Positions 45,483 through 56,446 of a DNA stretch of 64,000 nt are shown here, piece after piece. Below the pieces are notes generated by a model that was not told where the DNA came from, ran no database searches, and worked only from the letters and a program-made list of their open reading frames with translations. Position numbers and translations under genes: made by a program. The number at the start of each line of letters is the position of its first letter. Position 1 is the stretch's first letter. The stretch is from Cordilura impudica (Eukaryota; Arthropoda; Insecta; Diptera; Scathophagidae). The DNA lies in the NCBI GenBank assembly GCA_963682025.1, contig OY821519.1, positions 1,406,001 to 1,470,000 of the forward strand, given 5' to 3'.

Positions 45483-46839
45483 TATTTTAGAAATAAAGAA
45501 TTTAATAATACGCTTGAAACTTGCATTAAAGGTTTTGAATTGAATTTAAAAAATTTTAAATTTTCTATACAAATTAAAACCGTAACGTAAACCCAAAAAC
45601 AAACTGAGTGCCTAAGAGTAATGGTAACTTTATTATTAATTATAAAACTAAAATATTGCATCCATTACAATCCACTACAATAAATTAAGTTTCAATTGTT
45701 CGGATATTTTCTTTACGTTTTCATAAATCGAAAAAAATGTTTATGATCAATCATGTCCTCATTATAGAAAAAATATCATGTCCTCATTATAGAAAAAATA
45801 TCATAAAGTTTTTACTCTCAGTTTGAGGTGTTTTTAAATATCTCTAAAATTTTAAAGAAACGTGATGATATGTTGTGAAAGTGTATATGAAATTAAAATT
45901 TTTACTAAGATTGTTCCCTGCATAGTTGTGACCGTCTGTAGACTTTTATGGCATAGTGTACATAATATAAATTTGTTGTTCTAGGAATTTTGGGAAAACA
46001 GTTAAATAAAATTTCCATAATATGATAAACATATAAAACAAATTTTTGCTGATTGCAACCTTTTGAAAAACCATCACACAAAAATTAATTTCTTTGAAAT
46101 GTTCAGTTAATAACGTTTACTTATCTTTATAAAATAAGGTTTTTTTATTTGTTGTTGTTTAAATAGATAATCATAACTATTCCTGTTGTCACTTTAGCCT
46201 CAAGTACGTGTCCTAAATTCAAATAGCAATTCAATAAAATGTGCTCTAGCGATACGTTATTGATGTTCCTATAAAAACATATTTTTTCTATCACTTCTAT
46301 ACTTTTGATAAAACGTTTTCACCATCTGTATTTTATGTTTTCTAACTTCACACACTTTAGCGCTTTTCCGAATATACATCAATATTTAAAAATATAAATA
46401 CATATAAAAAGACACAGAATTTTTTTTCACCATTTCATCATCAGTATAAATTTCATTATTCAATTGAATGTTTCTCTGTGTGAATTTTATTTATCAAGAA
46501 ATACAATTTTTTCCCCTATTATTTTTCAAAACAGCTATTTTTGTTACTGGCGACAAGAAATTTTTCAGCATATATCGATAAGTCAATGTACGTATTTTAA
46601 AATGTATCGTATTTAGACTGACAAATGAAAACCTTCAATTGTGTGAAAGGGAAGCACGGTTTTCCGAACAGAGGATTTTGTTTAAAAGTCCAACAATTTT
46701 TCGTTGATATTTAATATTTCATTCATAGTAACGTTTGGAAAATAAATTTTGTGTGAAAATCTATTTAAATTATGGTTTTATGACTATTTTAAAAAGATTA
46801 TTATTATTTGACATTCAGCGGCCTTGATAATGAAGCGGT
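45483..46839. other. DIP intron 2, left of the mariner; no gene recognised
   Basis: A 29-bp direct duplication (TCATGTCCTCATTATAGAAA and following, 45751-45804) and otherwise plain AT-rich DNA. Confidence 0.5.
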
Positions 46840-46879
46840 AATACCGAATATTATTTAATATTAGTTAATATTCGGTATT
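46840..46879. repeat. Short perfect palindrome, 14-bp arms
   Basis: AATACCGAATATTA and its inverse TAATATTCGGTATT around a 12-base spacer, 79 bp from the donor of DIP exon 2 inside intron 2. Confidence 0.8.
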
Positions 46880-46957
46880 GTATTAAAACCTACTGCAATG
46901 AATATACTTTATTGTTGTTTGTTGTCAAACTAATTATTAATTTTTATACTCACGCAC

Positions 46958-47064
46958 CTTGTAACCACCTAAATGTTCAACGACACATGGTAAATTAGCA
47001 TCACGTCCAACAGCTACAGTCACATTAGGTATTGGTTGGGCGAAACGAGGTTCGTTCATCATAA
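46958..47064 (-). CDS. DIP-family gene, coding exon 2 (first half of Ig1)
   Basis: Residues 40-75. Acceptor TTTGCCAG|TT, donor AAG|GTGCGTG. Encodes EPRFAQPIPNVTVAVGRDAN and the first Ig1 cysteine C66, ending HLGGYK, the standard DIP/lachesin-type start of Ig1. N53 in NVT is a possible glycosylation site. Two methionines (41-42) at the exon start give an open frame extending into the intron that should not be read as a start. Confirmed by exact phase match with exons 1 and 3. Confidence 0.92.
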
Positions 47065-49039
47065 CTGGCAAATACAAAATATAAATATATAAACAACAAA
47101 ACCACAAACAAAAATAAATGAATAGAATAAACATTCAAATGTACAAAGTTAAACACGCGGGCGTGTTTTACAGTGTTAAATTTTAATTAAGTTGTTGCTC
47201 ATTTGAGAGAACCACAAAAGTTTGAAACAAGTTGAAAATGATGTAAAGCCGTAATGAAGACATCCTCCGGGTTTAACTACAACATAGATAAATAAGAATT
47301 GTATGTAACTTGTTAAACTTCACAAAATAAAAATTAAATATTTTGAATGACTTGGAATTATTTTAAAATATTAAAATTTATTGAAAGAAACCATCAAATT
47401 ATTCGCCCACTGAACCACGAGCAATAAATTTTGATACTTTCAAGTAATAGTTCATATAATACTCACTATGTACACACTGATTTCCAATCTCTCGATATCT
47501 TTTGTGTCTAAGAGCTTTTAGCTCATTTTAAATGCAACTCTTAAAGTTGTTTAACGTTATTTAATTTTCGCTTTATCGCAAAATTGAAGACACAAATTGT
47601 TTTTTTATTTTGTTTTATGTATAGAAAACGAAATATTTTAAAATTATTCCCAGTCTTTAATAGAACATCAATTCACAAATTCCCCAGAGAGCAGTGAAAC
47701 ATGAAACCGCATAAAATGCTCCAGAACCGATATCAAAATTTTCAAAATCCAACACATGTTTAATGGAACCTACACACCCATCAGCTCAATTTGTGAATAA
47801 ATGTGTCTGTGGTAAAACCACAAATCACCAATTAAATATTTATACTTCAATCTACTCAACGAAATTGTAAAAAATGTAAAGGGCTTTATGGCGAAAAACA
47901 CACATAACGGTATTTTTGGTTAGAGAAGGAGATGTAAACTCATCACAACTTCTGTACTCGTATTTGTGAAACAACGTATGAATCTTGCATTACATTCACA
48001 AAACAAATTTTTGTTTTTTTTCTTATTTTCTCTTCTTTTATTAACATTTACACATACGAGTACATACTGATACATAGAGCAATAGAAATACACATGTTTC
48101 CATTTATGTTGGCATACGAGTATATTCCTGACGGTACGAGATAAACGAATAAATATTCAATAGGGTGTTCCAAAAATCCAAAATCTTAAGATTATACTTC
48201 CAATGCCATTTTAGTTTTTGATTTACAAAACATTTCTTTTTTTAATCACTTTATCAAATTTTGGGAATAGAACACCAAGGATTTCTTTTTACGTAGTTTG
48301 GTTTACTTAAATTACTTTTCTTTAACAAAATTTTTTTATTTAAGGTTTGACCTGCGGTTAAAAAAAATTTTTATTCGATTTTTTTTTTTACAAATGTCTT
48401 CTAAATCCTTAAAAACATAATGCCCTAAAAGGATTTTTCAAAATTTGAATTATTTTTGGAGTTACAGAGCTGTATAAATATTTATATATATATTTGCATG
48501 ACAATATAGAATATTCTTGTAATAAAAAAAACAATTTTTTTGTAAATCAGCGCAGTAATCAACCAAATCGGATTGAAACAGACGGTGAAAAACGGATGCA
48601 ATATTTTGTACTCGCAAAAAAATTTAAGTTGTTGATGATTCCATCAGAAATATTAGTAAATAAAAATAAATAAAAATAATAATTAATAAAAAAAAAACCA
48701 ACCCATAAAAACCAAGTTTTCATTATACTCCCTTTATTTGTAAATTAATTTACCATCATGTCAAAAATTAAAAAAAAAATTTTTTTTCATATTCTACTCC
48801 AAAGATATCTTGGAAAATATAATGTTACCCTTAACAAAGTATAGAGGAAGAAGCCTTCCAAAATGAGGACCAAAATTTGAATTTTTTCAGGAAGTATGGA
48901 CAAAAGTATTCCAAACAATGGTGGATACACTAAATATTAAAAAATCATAGCAAATGTCAAAATATAAAACTGATAAAATTTAACACCCGCATTCTAAATT
49001 CGTATTTTATGGATATGCTTATTATTTTGACCAATAACA
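47065..49039. other. DIP intron 1, right next to exon 2; no gene recognised
   Basis: AT-rich with long A and T runs. A block near 48702 (ACCCATAAAAACCAAGTTTT) loosely matches 9595. No ORF worth calling. Confidence 0.45.
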
Positions 49040-49770
49040 CGGTGCTACAAAAAAAAAAGCTGTAATAACTTGCCAAATGGCATAGTGTAGCTATAGCTGA
49101 GTGTATTATATAACCGGTTATTAAAGTTTCAATATACCTTCAAATTTTCGAGATATGGGGAAAAGAGTCTTTTTTGAGACTGAGGCACTTAAACATTTGT
49201 AACCCAGCCATTTTGTAACCAATTTCAAATTTTTAAAAGGTATTATTAAGAAACGAACGTGGTCTTTCCAAATATTTATATCATCACTGTACCATTAATA
49301 CAAACTAGAAGATTCCAGCCCACGAAATTCGAGCGCAAATTCTAGGAAATTTTATTTTTTCATTAAATAGAGACCCTAAAAGTATAGCCAATTCACAAAT
49401 CAACACAAAAAACAAACTCATTTTTATTACAAACACATTAACAAATTTAAACAACACACACATATCATTGTATAATTTTATGTATGTGTTAGTAGCAAAT
49501 TTAATTGCAATTTACTCAAAATAAAGGAAAAAAATTAAAAATCTGTAAATCTGCAAAACGGCTAAAAAGAAATACCTTTCAAATAGTAAACGTTTGGTGA
49601 AAATCGGTATAAAACGGTAGAACAAAACATCAGGCACAAGAAATCGCCTGGCTTATTAATATTATAGATATGTACAGATTTTCTCAAGTTCAGTTTTTTT
49701 AACTTTTTCAACTTCTACGAGGCTTTCTCGAATCTTCTTTTAAAACACTTGTTTAAATCGGTTTAAAATT
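49040..49770 (-). repeat. Family B long copy, inverted partner of 53095-53890
   Basis: Contains the standard family B core (49310-49670). Homology to 53095-53890 continues on both sides, for example AAGAAACGAACGTGGTCTTT, GATATGGGGAAAAGAGT and, at the other end, CTTCTACGAGG. This shows that the full family B unit is about 0.75-0.8 kb and that other copies are truncated. Confidence 0.7.
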
Positions 49771-49874
49771 GATTAAGTTAGAGTACTTTTTGTAAGCAAT
49801 GAAAAACCGATCTCGATTATATGATTAAACAAAAAGAATTAGTTAATTTAAAGTACGAAATATTTATATATACT

Positions 49875-50700
49875 CTAGTCCAGTGTGCAGAGGGTATATA
49901 TATGTTTGTCATTCCGTTTGTAATAATTAAAAAAAAAATTTTGGACCCCATAAAATATATATATTTGTGATCCTTATAACAACCGGAGTTGATATAGCGA
50001 TGTCCGTCTGTCCGTCTGTCCGTCTGTGGAAATCACGATGACGGCATCAATCGGGCAGCTAGAGCGTTCGTTGATACAAAAAATGATTCACTAGCATCCC
50101 TAAAAGTTTACTATTTAAAATCGTCCAAATCGGTCAATTAGAGCCCGAGATTTGAATGAAGAACTAAAAAAAGTTTTGAAAAATATAATTTTCTATGTTG
50201 TTCTTGTCACGATCACGCCCTCAATAGTGCAGCCACAGTGATAATTTTTAGTTGGAATGATTCACCAAGTTCATGGGAAGATTTTTATTTCAAAAATCAT
50301 TAAAATAGGTGGAACAGGTCCAGAGAAATCTCCGAAAAATTAAAAAAAATTAAAAATATGATGTATCTATATTGTTCTTGTTTTATTCTAAATGTTGTGT
50401 TGTTGTCATAACTGGACTTGTTTTTTTTGTTGTCGTTGTGGTAATAATATAATAAAAACTAACCCTTTGTACATTTTTTTATTAACTCTGGTAGAAAAAT
50501 TTACAAGTTTCCATTGTTTTGGCATCACTCTAAAAATTTGTTAGATCATTTGTGTTATTACCACGAGCCTGCCTGTAAAATTTCAGATCGAATGGCTTAC
50601 GGGAAATCGGTTAAAATCGATCCAAAATTTTTTCGACAAGCAGACAATACGAGTTGATATAAAGGGAGTAAAAATTCACCAACATCTAAAGCAAATAATG
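49875..50700 (+). repeat. Dispersed repeat family C
   Basis: Starts GTGTGCAGAGGGTATATATA, then TTGGACCCCATAAAATATAT, then GATGTCCGTCTGTCCGTCTG near 50001. Long blocks ending in TCGGTTAAAATCGATCC follow. The head resembles a very common drosophilid intergenic repeat (CAGAGGGTATTAT...CCGACCCTATAAAGTATATA), from memory. Only one copy in this window. Noncoding. Confidence 0.6.
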
Positions 50701-50931
50701 CGAAAATACCTAGTTGTTAATAAAAAAAAAACAATGTAAATATAGCAAAAAAAAAATTTTATGTATAAATTTATTTATAAATTTATATAAACATATTAAA
50801 TAATACTAATAATATACATGTATATCCATAACAACTGCATGTTAGAAATAAATCGGTATATTATTTTATTCACATAAAATTCTGCAATATTTTGTTGTGG
50901 GGAAAATACATTTCTTTTGCATTAACAGAGT

Positions 50932-51177
50932 GTCACTTCATTTTGCTCAGCGTGACTATGACACAGTAGATGGCGCCACAATTTTTGTTTTTCTAATTAG
51001 CTTTGCAATAGTTATTTCTATTTTAACGTGAATGTCAGCATTTTCAATTAGATATCAAACTTCATTTCGCTCAGTATTTCTATGCCACAGTAGATGGCGC
51101 CGCAATTTTTGTTCTAATTAGCTTTGCAATAGTTATATCTATTTTAACATGAATGTGAATATTTTCAACTAGATATG
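50932..51177 (+). repeat. Two tandem 124-bp repeats
   Basis: Units start at about 50932 and 51056. Both contain CTTCATTT, GCTCAG, ACAGTAGATGGCGCC, AATTAGCTTTGCAATAGTTA and TCTATTTTAAC. Few differences, so a fairly recent duplication. 51178-51716 shows nothing else. Confidence 0.8.
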
Positions 51178-51716
51178 CAGAACAATGTTAAGAGTATACA
51201 CGGGCTGGTCTTTTATTTCATACGTTTTTTCATTATTCTTTTACAAATATGAACATAAGTTTGGCATGTTAACTTTTTGTTGTCTTTATAAAATAGAGTT
51301 ACCGAGTTCATCAATGAGTTTTTTGCTTTCAAAACAGTTCTACATAGTTATATAAAACTATTATACTGCTTTACCTACAAAATATCTGATTGCGATTACA
51401 TCTAATTTTTGAAAATTACTAAAGCATTATTATTCACATAAATACAAAATTGCACTTTTTAAATTTTCCATTCAAATTTAAGAAAATATCAATTTTAATA
51501 AAAACTGGAATTAAAATTTCCAATTATAAATTAGAAAATATTAATTGAATTTCAGAAAATCATATCAAAACGTCGGAAATAATAATTTTAAATTTAGAGG
51601 ACATCAATTGCATCTTTAATATATAAATATTATTCGTTAAACACAAACTGAAATTCCAAAAAAAAACCACCAAATATGTTTACATTTAAAAATAAATTAA
51701 TAAATTTTCAGTACCG

Positions 51717-52233
51717 TGATTCAGTAACTTCTTTTAACGATAGTTGAATCGTTAAAAAAAGAAAATAGCAAAATTATCAGTAAACGATATTCGCAATTGT
51801 TAAAGTCAGCTGTTGTTGTTATCTAAACGATAACCATTTTTGTGTTGTTTATTCAATCGATAAAAACTTAAACTTTTAGGTTGAAATGTCGTCATACATA
51901 AATAAAAATCATAAAATAGTGAAAATATTTTGCTTTTATTAAAAAACTTTTTATAAGAATAAAAAAATTAAATAGCATATTCAATTCATTATTTCATTTT
52001 CAAATAAATAAACAGAAATATTAGTAAACAAAATGAAGCTATTAAACATAAACATAAAATCATCCTGTCAAACACGAAGTAATTTGTTTTTTTTTTCTAT
52101 TCATTGTGTTTTTCGCTTATTTTGACAGAGATGCCACTCGTTTACAATTTAAATAAAAAGAATAAATAGTGCAAACAACAATAGCTGTCAATATATTTTG
52201 CGATTGTCGGATCGTTGAAATTTACAGAATCAC
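51717..52233. mobile_element. TIR element sharing a module with the AGCGGC fold-back
   Basis: Ends GTGATTCAGTAACTTC and, reversed, GTGATTCTGTAAATTTC, 517 bp apart. The left 270 bp match 30968-31240 (for example AACGATATTCGC, ATCGATAAAAA, TAAATAAAAATCAT). A poly-T run of about 19 lies outside at 52366-52384. No ORF of note. Confidence 0.65.
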
Positions 52234-52361
52234 ACTACAGAAAACATTAATTTAAATTCAATGAATTATAGAAAACGTCAAATGATATTTAAGAATTGCG
52301 AACATAAAAACTAAATAAACGCAATTTGATGAGACTGTTATTTTTATAGAAATTTTCACAA

Positions 52362-52393
<32 letters not shown>

Positions 52394-52539
52394 GAAGTTT
52401 TTCAGAAAATAAAGATAACAAATTATTTTATTTAAAATGTTTGGGACATTTTGAATATTTATTATTATAAATTTATTCTCTATGTTTTCCAAATATGGCA
52501 ATATTTTAATAAAAAAATTGAGAGAGTTTTTTCTTGGTT

Positions 52540-52990
52540 ATTATTTTGTTACTCCATCCGACCTATATGGCTGCAATGAAGAAACATTTGGCCAGTTAAA
52601 AGAAACTATACAGCCATCTCCAATTAGCACGATTTAGTGCATATAGGCACCCTACACAACCATTACCTTTGCAATGGAGGTTAGGGCGAGCTATTTAATT
52701 AGCAAAAACTAAATTAAAAGAGATGTTATGTCATATAACCGGAAACGCATGCATATAGGCATATAACCTAAATGCATGCTGATCAGCAACAACGATGACC
52801 AAAAAGCAAACACCGAAAAAAATCCGAAATAATAGAAAAGACAAAAACCAACGCAAAGAATTTGCTGAAATAATTTGATATTAAGTTTAACAAATTGTTT
52901 ACTTTTTCATTTACATTTATTGTCAAGACTCAAACCGAGGTGGAGGGTATCAAAGATTCGGCACAGCCGAATTTAACACTCTTACTTGTT
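52540..52990 (-). repeat. Dispersed repeat family F
   Basis: Read on the minus strand it starts AACAAGTAAGAGTGTTAAAT then TCGGCTGTGCCGAATC (hairpin) and GATACCCTCCACC. A truncated second copy is at 62508-62560. The rest (CAATGGAGGTTAGGGCGAGC, GCATGCATATAGGCATATAA) has no partner here. Confidence 0.6.
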
Positions 52991-53094
52991 TTAATTATGT
53001 TTTTTAATGTTTACTTAATCTATTACGTTTGTAAGACAAATCATCGGCTTAACGTTATAACGCTAGCGTTCTGATCCAACTCTTTTCTTTGAAC

Positions 53095-53890
53095 TTTGAG
53101 ACTATTGTTGTTTAAAGATTAGAAAAAAACCCTCGTAGAAAAGTTAAAAAAATTTTAAAATCTCTACATATCTATAATAATAATAGGTATGGCGATTTCT
53201 TGTGGCCGATGATTTGTTAAACAGTTTTCTCCCGATTTCGACCAAACGTGTCGTACTTGAAAGGTATTTCTTTTTAGCTATCCACCAGATTTACCGATTT
53301 TTAAATTTTTAAATTTTTTTGGGAGTAAAATACATTTAAAGTTGCTAATAATACATACTTAAAATTATACAATGCTATATGTGTATTTGTTAAATTTGTT
53401 AAAGTTTTTGTGAGTAGGTTTGCTTCATCAACAATAATAATTGTGCTGAATTGAAAAATAATTTTGGACATAAACCACTGAAGACAATAGTCGATATTTA
53501 AAAAGTGTTGAATTGTGAGCTGGCTAAAATTTATTAAAATACCTTATGTTTATTTTTAAATGACAAAATAAAATTTCCCAAAATTTGCACTCGAATTTCG
53601 AGGGCTGGGATCGGTTAATTTATATTAATAATTTAGAAAAGGTATATATATCTGAAAAGACCACGTTCGTTTCTTATTAATGCCGTCTAAAAATTCTAAA
53701 CCGGTTAAAAATGATTGAGTTACAATAGTTTAAGTGTGCCAGTCCCAAAAAATACTCTTTTCCCCATATCTTGAATATTTTAGGGTATGTTGCAACTTTT
53801 AAAACCGGTAAAATACATAGACCTACAGCCTACACTAAGTCTATTGGCAAATTATTTTTCAGTGTAGCTTCGTGTAATTTAAACGGGTTC
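53095..53890 (+). repeat. Family B long copy, plus orientation
   Basis: Core 53185-53620 with CACTCGAATTTCGAGGGCTG at the end. Further homology to the inverted copy at 49040-49770 continues through ACCACGTTCGTTTCTTATTA to about 53880. The two copies form a large inverted pair 3.3 kb apart inside DIP intron 1. Confidence 0.7.
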
Positions 53891-54129
53891 TATTCTTTTC
53901 TTAGTAAGATTAAAAATTTGTTTTGTTCCTACTATTTTGGCCCCATCACACTGACATAAAACAATTTAGATCTGCTTCAAAATGTGATCAAATCTTTATC
54001 CCAACTGTATTATTTTTATATAAAAATTAATTATTTTTACATGTTTCAATCTATGTTTCTCACTTGAAGGAGCAACTCTTTAAGAATACAGTACAGTTTA
54101 TAGAAATAATTGTTAACAACTTTACATAC

Positions 54130-54247
54130 CATGTGTCACCAAGTTCGTCAGGTAAATTACAAACATTATCTTGCGACTGGTAAAACGACTAGGAAATATA
54201 TTAAGTGCTATTAAAAGCACTTTAATAACTGTCATCAGGAATATCAT
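54130..54247 (-). CDS. DIP-family gene, coding exon 1 (start and signal region)
   Basis: Codons 1-39 plus one base (phase 1). ATG at 54247-54245; upstream in frame a stop (TAA) at 54280 comes before any other ATG, so this is the first possible start in this exon. The peptide MIFLMTVIKVLLIALNIF is strongly hydrophobic, then SRFTSRK, then a second hydrophobic stretch IMFVIYLTNLV. An internal Met at 28 could be used instead to give a more conventional short signal peptide. Donor G|GTATGT. The preceding sequence codes for Ser repeats (AGC) but is upstream of the ATG. A 5' UTR exon probably exists but is not identified. Confidence 0.75.
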
Positions 54248-54280
54248 ATTGCTGCTGCTGGTGGGATAAAAATATCCTTA

Positions 54281-56321
54281 AAATGCTGTGTAAAAATTAT
54301 TTCGATAGGATTCCTCTTAGTAGTAGTTTCAAACGATGTTACGTATTATTTTATAAAACTTGATCATAGTTTCGGATATGTATAATAACTGTTGATATAT
54401 TTTTCACAAAAATAAATAAATGATTTTCGTATTTTTTTAATAACACCGACATGCTATGATATCATGGCGTATATTTTTAGTTTTTATAATTGTTTTTTTT
54501 TCGTCTGCAATAAAATTTCGTCCATTAAATTTTTTTCATTATTTGATATTTTACACAATCATATTTTTGCTGAATTTGATTCTTTTTTAAGTGTACCCAG
54601 CAAATGGAGACATTATCAATTTGCAGTAAAATAACCGTAATTTCGAGATGAAATGCTTTCAAATCAATTAAATCTTTAGTAAATTCTGAAAACACTCTTT
54701 GGTATATGTATGTCCTATTTGAACTTTTTATATTGTATTAGCCAAATGTTCCAATCTAGTTTAAATTTCTAAAGGGGTAAAGCGGGCGTTTTTATACAAT
54801 TGTATAAGGCCGATAGAAGTAATTTAAAATTCTTGTTGGGTATTTTCATATTTGTATTTGTAACAGCTCATACGAATATTAGGGTGAATCAAAATTATTC
54901 TCGTACATGTTCAAAATAGAAATTGTGCAATTAAAAAACAATTGTTATGAAATTTCCTTAATATTTACTATTATCGAGAATTTTACCTTTTTCGAGAATT
55001 CGTCAAATTATATAACAATACTCGTGTTTCTAAGCAATTCAAATATACAAATATATTAGCTCTAGGACCGTATCGAAGATATTGTGCCATTTAAACACAT
55101 TGTGACAATTCTAGGAATGACAGCATCTCAATTGAATAAATTAATCATTTGTACATTTAGCATTATCTTAAAGGAACTATTGAAAATATTTACGTTTTTA
55201 TATCATTAAATATCATTTAATTACAATATTAGAAAAAAAAATTATAAAAGTTAATAATTTTTAGTGAAATTGTAAGAATTACCAATTATTTTTTTTACAT
55301 GGAACTCTCCTTACGGAAGAATAGAGTAAACAATTATTATTACGATTGTTATTGTTGGTATTTTGTAAAGGTACCCACAATACTAGTTAAACATACTACG
55401 AAATATTGCATTTCAATTTCAATTTGTTGTCTAATTGCATTGCTGCACTTCACCGTTTTGTCTCTGCCAGAAACACATCATTTGTATTTATTGGACATAA
55501 ATGTTTTGCTGCTATTATTGTTTTTTCCTGTTGTTTTTTTTTTTTTTTTTGTGTCACAATGCTGTAGAAGCTGCATCAATTTTCCAAATGATTTATGAAT
55601 GAGAATGCGACACTACTTCCTGCTGCACTTTGTTGACCCTTTTATTATATATATTTTATTCATATATCGTTTGTATCTCTACGCGTATGCATTGCTTTGC
55701 ATGTGTATTTACTTTTTCACGTACCGTAAAAAGTCTCATTTTTTTTTGCTTTGTTCAATTTCACTGTTCATATGTTCACATACAGGCGCGCACACACACA
55801 CACATGTTATACATGCATAAATATATTATATGTAGCTTTAACTGTAGTTTTAAAAATGATTTTTCATTTACGACCTTTCAGTAGAGTTGGTATGGATGTG
55901 TGGAACAGGAACAGGTTAACTTAAATTTTTTGTATTCATCTTTTGAACTCGCTGTGCATCCTGTATAAAAAAAAGAAAAATATTCACGTCAGTTCATTGT
56001 GTGTGGATTTAAGAATATTATAAATGTGATAATTTATTATTATTTGATTTTTGTCCTTTCTGGCGAGTATTATCAAAAAAAAAAAAAAAATACCATTTCT
56101 CTTAGCTATGTTAAATGTCTATTTTTACTGATAAATTCATATCGATTCGTATCCTCTGTAATATTTGTGAAATGTTAAATGTCTTCATTCCATTATTAGA
56201 TAAAAGAGATAAAAAAGGAGTCTCATTTACGAATAGTTAAAAAGTATCGTAAATAAGTGTATCTATCAGTCACCGATGCTAATTTTTCTTAAACAAAAAT
56301 CGTAAAACAGCATCTCAAAAA
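54281..56321. other. Region upstream of the DIP start codon; no gene or promoter recognised
   Basis: AT-rich; T-run at 55535-55550, ACACAC tract near 55790-55803. ORFs of 73-99 codons at 55299-55884 are T-rich and hydrophobic without a known domain. A 5' UTR exon or promoter of the DIP gene may lie here or further right, but I could not find one. Confidence 0.45.
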
Positions 56322-56381
56322 AAGCGCTAAAAAGCGCTTGTTCTATTATTGATATACATTCGAAAGTGTATATCAATAATA
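56322..56381. repeat. Two adjacent hairpins
   Basis: AAGCGCT-AAAA-AGCGCTT at 56322-56339, then a 15-bp perfect stem TATTATTGATATACA / TGTATATCAATAATA with an 8-nt loop at 56344-56381. They lie about 65 bp from the mariner at 56447. Confidence 0.8.
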
Positions 56382-56446
56382 AAAAACAAAAAAACTTGTC
56401 TTTTTCTTGACATATAATTTCTTCGTTAATAGTTAGTCCATATATA

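Larger units (their letters stand above)
23169..54247 (-). other. Gene span: DIP-family three-Ig neuronal adhesion receptor (3' end incomplete)
   Basis: Ten exons join in one frame: 450 codons plus one base. The product is a signal-type N-terminus, three Ig domains (cysteine pairs C66/C127, C171/C222, C265/C320; core tryptophans W78, W183, W277) and a low-complexity Ser/Gly tail. DIP proteins bind Dpr partners through Ig1 and act at neuronal surfaces in synaptic matching; that role is family knowledge. Within the family the sequence looks closest, by recall, to the theta/zeta/epsilon group, but I cannot fix the paralogue. Intron sizes from exon 1: 7065, 10451, 64, 565, 911, 93, 960, 9471 and 148 bp. 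All nine donors are GT and all acceptors AG. I saw no promoter. No disabling change was found in any exon, so the gene is probably functional. Confidence 0.9.

Noticed and set aside
54130..54247. Using a downstream Met (codon 28) as the annotated start
   Set aside because: Possible, but the upstream ATG is the first after an in-frame stop and keeps a hydrophobic signal; kept the longer form and noted the alternative.
55299..55884. Overlapping hydrophobic ORFs of 73-99 codons
   Set aside because: T-rich low-complexity translation without start context or known domain; frames overlap each other.
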